Assembly (NCBI GenBank): GCA_045601805.1
Contig: JAZSAJ010000003.1
Location: forward strand, 1 to 53,961
DNA length: 53,961 nt
Reading direction: 5' to 3'
Source of the DNA: SIG607 sp045601805
Lineage (GTDB): Bacteria; Bacillota; Clostridia; Oscillospirales; Acutalibacteraceae
Part shown: positions 52,269-53,961 of the stretch, piece after piece
Layout: each line of letters begins with the position of its first letter
How positions within the stretch are numbered: the first letter of the stretch is position 1
Position numbers and translations under genes: made by a program
Notes under the pieces: generated by a model
Databases searched by the model: none
The model's input: only the letters and a program-made list of their open reading frames with translations
What the model was told of the DNA's origin: nothing

Positions 52269-53822
52269 ATGAGTGATAAAATACAAATTTTAATTGCTAT
52301 GTCAATTTATATGGTAGCAGTAATTGCTATTGGTTTGATATATGCAAGAAGGGCTAATAAAAGCTCTGAAAACTACTTTTTGGGCGGTAGGTCTTTAGGA
52401 CCTTGGGTAACCGCAATGAGCGCCGAGGCCTCGGATATGAGCGGTTGGCTTTTAATGGGTCTTCCCGGCGTTGCTTATTGGTGTGGACTTGCCGATGCAT
52501 TTTGGACTGCACTTGGCTTGGCAGTTGGTACATATTTTAACTGGCTTATTGTTTCAAAACGTTTACGCCGTTACAGTATTCGCGCAAACAATTCAATAAC
52601 CTTGCCCGAATTTTTCTCTAACCGTTTCCGTGAAAACAAAAAGGTTATTATGACAATTGCGGCTTTGTTTATTTTGGTGTTCTTTACCGTTTACGCATCA
52701 AGTTGTTTTGTAACTTGCGGTAAATTGTTTTCAACTTTGTTTGGCACCGATTATGTTGCAATGATGCTTTTGGGAGCAGTTTTCGTTTTGCTTTATACAC
52801 TTCTTGGCGGTTTCTTGGCAGAAAGTGCATCTGACTTTATGCAAAGTATTGTTATGATTGTTGCCTTAACGGTTATTGTTATAATTGCTACCGTTAAAGC
52901 AGGCGGTATTGATGCAGTTTTGGCAAATGCGCGTGAAATTCCCGGTTTCCTTGAACTGTTTGGCATTGCTAACCCTGCTGTAGATGAAAGTGGAAAACAA
53001 TTGGTTGAAAACGCATTGCCTTTGTTTAATAAAGCAAATGACTACAGTTTGCTTTCGGTATTTTCAATGTTGGCTTGGGGTCTTGGCTATTTTGGTATGC
53101 CACAAGTACTTTTGCGATTTATGGCAATCCGCAACGAAAAAGAATTAAAAGCATCAAGAAGAATTGCAATGGTTTGGGTTGTAATTTCTTTGGCAGTTGC
53201 AGTATTTATTGGTATTGTTGGCCGTCAGCTTATGCCAACAGTTCATTTAACCAAAGCAGATGCTGAAAATATCTTTATTACACTTTCAACGAGTTATTTG
53301 CCCTCAATTTTGGCTGGCTTTGTTATGGCTGGTATTTTGGCAGCTACAATTAGTTCATCCGACTCTTATTTGCTTATTGCGGCCTCTGCCTTTGCAAAGA
53401 ATATTTACCAAGGCATTGCAAACAAAAAAGCAACCGATAAACAAGTTATGTGGGTTTCAAGAATTACACTTCTTGTAATTGCCGTTATTGCTGCATTCAT
53501 TGCACTTGATAAAGATAGCGTAATTTTCCAAATAGTTTCTTTCGCTTGGGCCGGATTTGGCGCAACATTTGGTCCGCTTATGTTGTTCTCACTTTTCTGG
53601 AAACGCACAACAAGAAGCGGTGCTATTGCCGGTATGATTGGTGGCGGCGCAATGGTATTTATTTGGAAACTCTTAATTGCAAAACTTGGCGGAGCATTTG
53701 CTATATATGAACTTTTACCCGCATTTATATTCTCGTCAATTTGCATAGTTGTTGTTTCCTTGCTTTCAAAGAAACCCAGCGCCGAAATTGAAGAAGATTT
53801 TGAGGCAGTTAAAAATATGTAA
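52269..53822 (+). CDS. putP: Sodium/solute symporter, PutP-type (likely sodium/proline)
   Basis: This SSS-family symporter of 517 residues has about 13 membrane helices. ENYFLGGRSLGPWVTAMSAEASDMSGW is close to PutP, with the Na+ site segment in SAEASDMSGW. YTLLGGFLAESASDFMQS and ATISSSDSYLLIAAS are the further family signatures. I chose the second of two overlapping ATG codons (52269), seven bases after AAGGAG; 52266 is possible and the in-frame ORF extends upstream without a ribosome site. It has no catabolic partner nearby, so proline is the best guess, not proven. Confidence 0.92.
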   Translation: MSDKIQILIAMSIYMVAVIAIGLIYARRANKSSENYFLGGRSLGPWVTAMSAEASDMSGWLLMGLPGVAYWCGLADAFWTALGLAVGTYFNWLIVSKRLRRYSIRANNSITLPEFFSNRFRENKKVIMTIAALFILVFFTVYASSCFVTCGKLFSTLFGTDYVAMMLLGAVFVLLYTLLGGFLAESASDFMQSIVMIVALTVIVIIATVKAGGIDAVLANAREIPGFLELFGIANPAVDESGKQLVENALPLFNKANDYSLLSVFSMLAWGLGYFGMPQVLLRFMAIRNEKELKASRRIAMVWVVISLAVAVFIGIVGRQLMPTVHLTKADAENIFITLSTSYLPSILAGFVMAGILAATISSSDSYLLIAASAFAKNIYQGIANKKATDKQVMWVSRITLLVIAVIAAFIALDKDSVIFQIVSFAWAGFGATFGPLMLFSLFWKRTTRSGAIAGMIGGGAMVFIWKLLIAKLGGAFAIYELLPAFIFSSICIVVVSLLSKKPSAEIEEDFEAVKNM

Positions 53823-53827
53823 AATAA

Positions 53828-53855
53828 ATATCCCCCCGTATAACGGGGGGTATTT
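53828..53855 (+). terminator. Terminator after putP
   Basis: CCCCCCG (53832-53838) and CGGGGGG (53844-53850) form a strong stem with a TATAA loop and flanking AT-rich arms, ten bases after the stop codon. Confidence 0.88.
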
Positions 53856-53862
53856 CATTTTC

Positions 53863-53961
53863 GGGCATAGCCCTAACCGAAACTGGCGGCGCACAAGTGC
53901 GCTTTTTTAGTTGGCCTGCCAGCCATGCAACCATTACTTACCACCCATAAATGGGTCTTGC
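53863..53961. other. Hairpin-rich non-coding tail at the window edge
   Basis: Three further small hairpins lie after the putP terminator: GGGC-ATA-GCCC (53863-53873), GCGCAC/GTGCGC with a following T-run (53889-53908) and ACCCATAAATGGGT near the edge. The high GC of the hairpins stands out from the surrounding AT-rich DNA. I cannot assign a gene. The sequence is cut by the window, so it may be part of a repeat, an RNA leader or a longer element. Confidence 0.4.

Noticed and set aside
53809..53934. Minus-strand 41-codon open frame in the right-edge hairpin region
   Set aside because: It runs through two hairpins and the end of putP and has only weak start signals, so I treat it as chance.

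Overview
This is an ordinary-looking chromosomal window from a low-GC Firmicutes bacterium, most likely an anaerobic, spore-forming member of class Clostridia (Oscillospirales/Ruminococcaceae-like). The evidence is a full-length Spo0A, a PolC-type replicative polymerase, a fused ECF transporter core, TmcAL, a DUF5711-like protein next to CvpA, and strong Gram-positive ribosome binding sites. About ten genes start with TTG or GTG. No phage, insertion sequence, CRISPR array or other obvious mobile block is visible, and no gene is clearly broken. Exact taxonomy is inference.

Layout. 1-5857: a 2-oxo acid dehydrogenase operon in the order E2, E3, E1, with E1 alpha and beta fused in one 824-residue chain, and a metallo-beta-lactamase-fold protein coupled to its end. 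5977-8063: a cell-wall amidase (CwlD-like) and radA. 8092-11884: tmcAL (minus strand) divergent from ackA and a galactokinase-family gene. 12092-12862: spo0A. 12879-14814 (minus): a ZnuBC-type metal importer with a small metal-motif lipoprotein in place of a normal ZnuA. 14911-16728: uvrC. 16755-20603 (minus): potABCD polyamine importer behind a strong promoter and a roughly 280-nt leader with mutually exclusive helices. 21050-31583: a long co-directional run of ruvCAB, an rRNA-methyltransferase-like gene, ecfA1-ecfA2-ecfT, truA, a DUF5711-like gene, cvpA and a ClpE-like AAA+ unfoldase. 31653-31812: tRNA-Gly(TCC) and tRNA-Arg(TCT). 32069-34024: a flippase-like membrane protein and a DUF554 protein. 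34064-38615 (minus): a YtrA-type GntR/ABC/lipoprotein operon and a transglutaminase-like lipoprotein with a LytR-like partner. 38735-40627: an ABC-F ATPase. 40709-50686: the housekeeping operon pyrH-frr-uppS-cdsA-dxr-rseP-ispG-polC. 50818-53822: a G5/M23 peptidase and a PutP-type Na+/solute symporter.

How the genes work together. The dehydrogenase complex would make acyl-CoA and NADH. Acetate kinase interconverts acetyl-phosphate and acetate, and TmcAL consumes acetate for tRNA modification. RuvABC, RadA, UvrC and PolC cover DNA replication, recombination and repair. UppS, CdsA, Dxr, IspG and RseP link isoprenoid, phospholipid and envelope synthesis. The amidase, M23 protein and transglutaminase-like lipoprotein are envelope proteins.

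The strongest observations are: (1) PolC lacks the whole DEDD 3'-5' exonuclease insertion normally found inside its PHP domain, while all nine predicted PHP metal ligands are present; (2) the long structured potA leader looks like an unassigned cis-regulatory RNA; (3) the metal ABC importer has a small CxxC/HxxxC lipoprotein where a solute-binding protein is expected; (4) a nested palindrome with direct repeats overlaps the promoter between polC and the M23 gene. I did not find a convincing wholly new multi-gene system.
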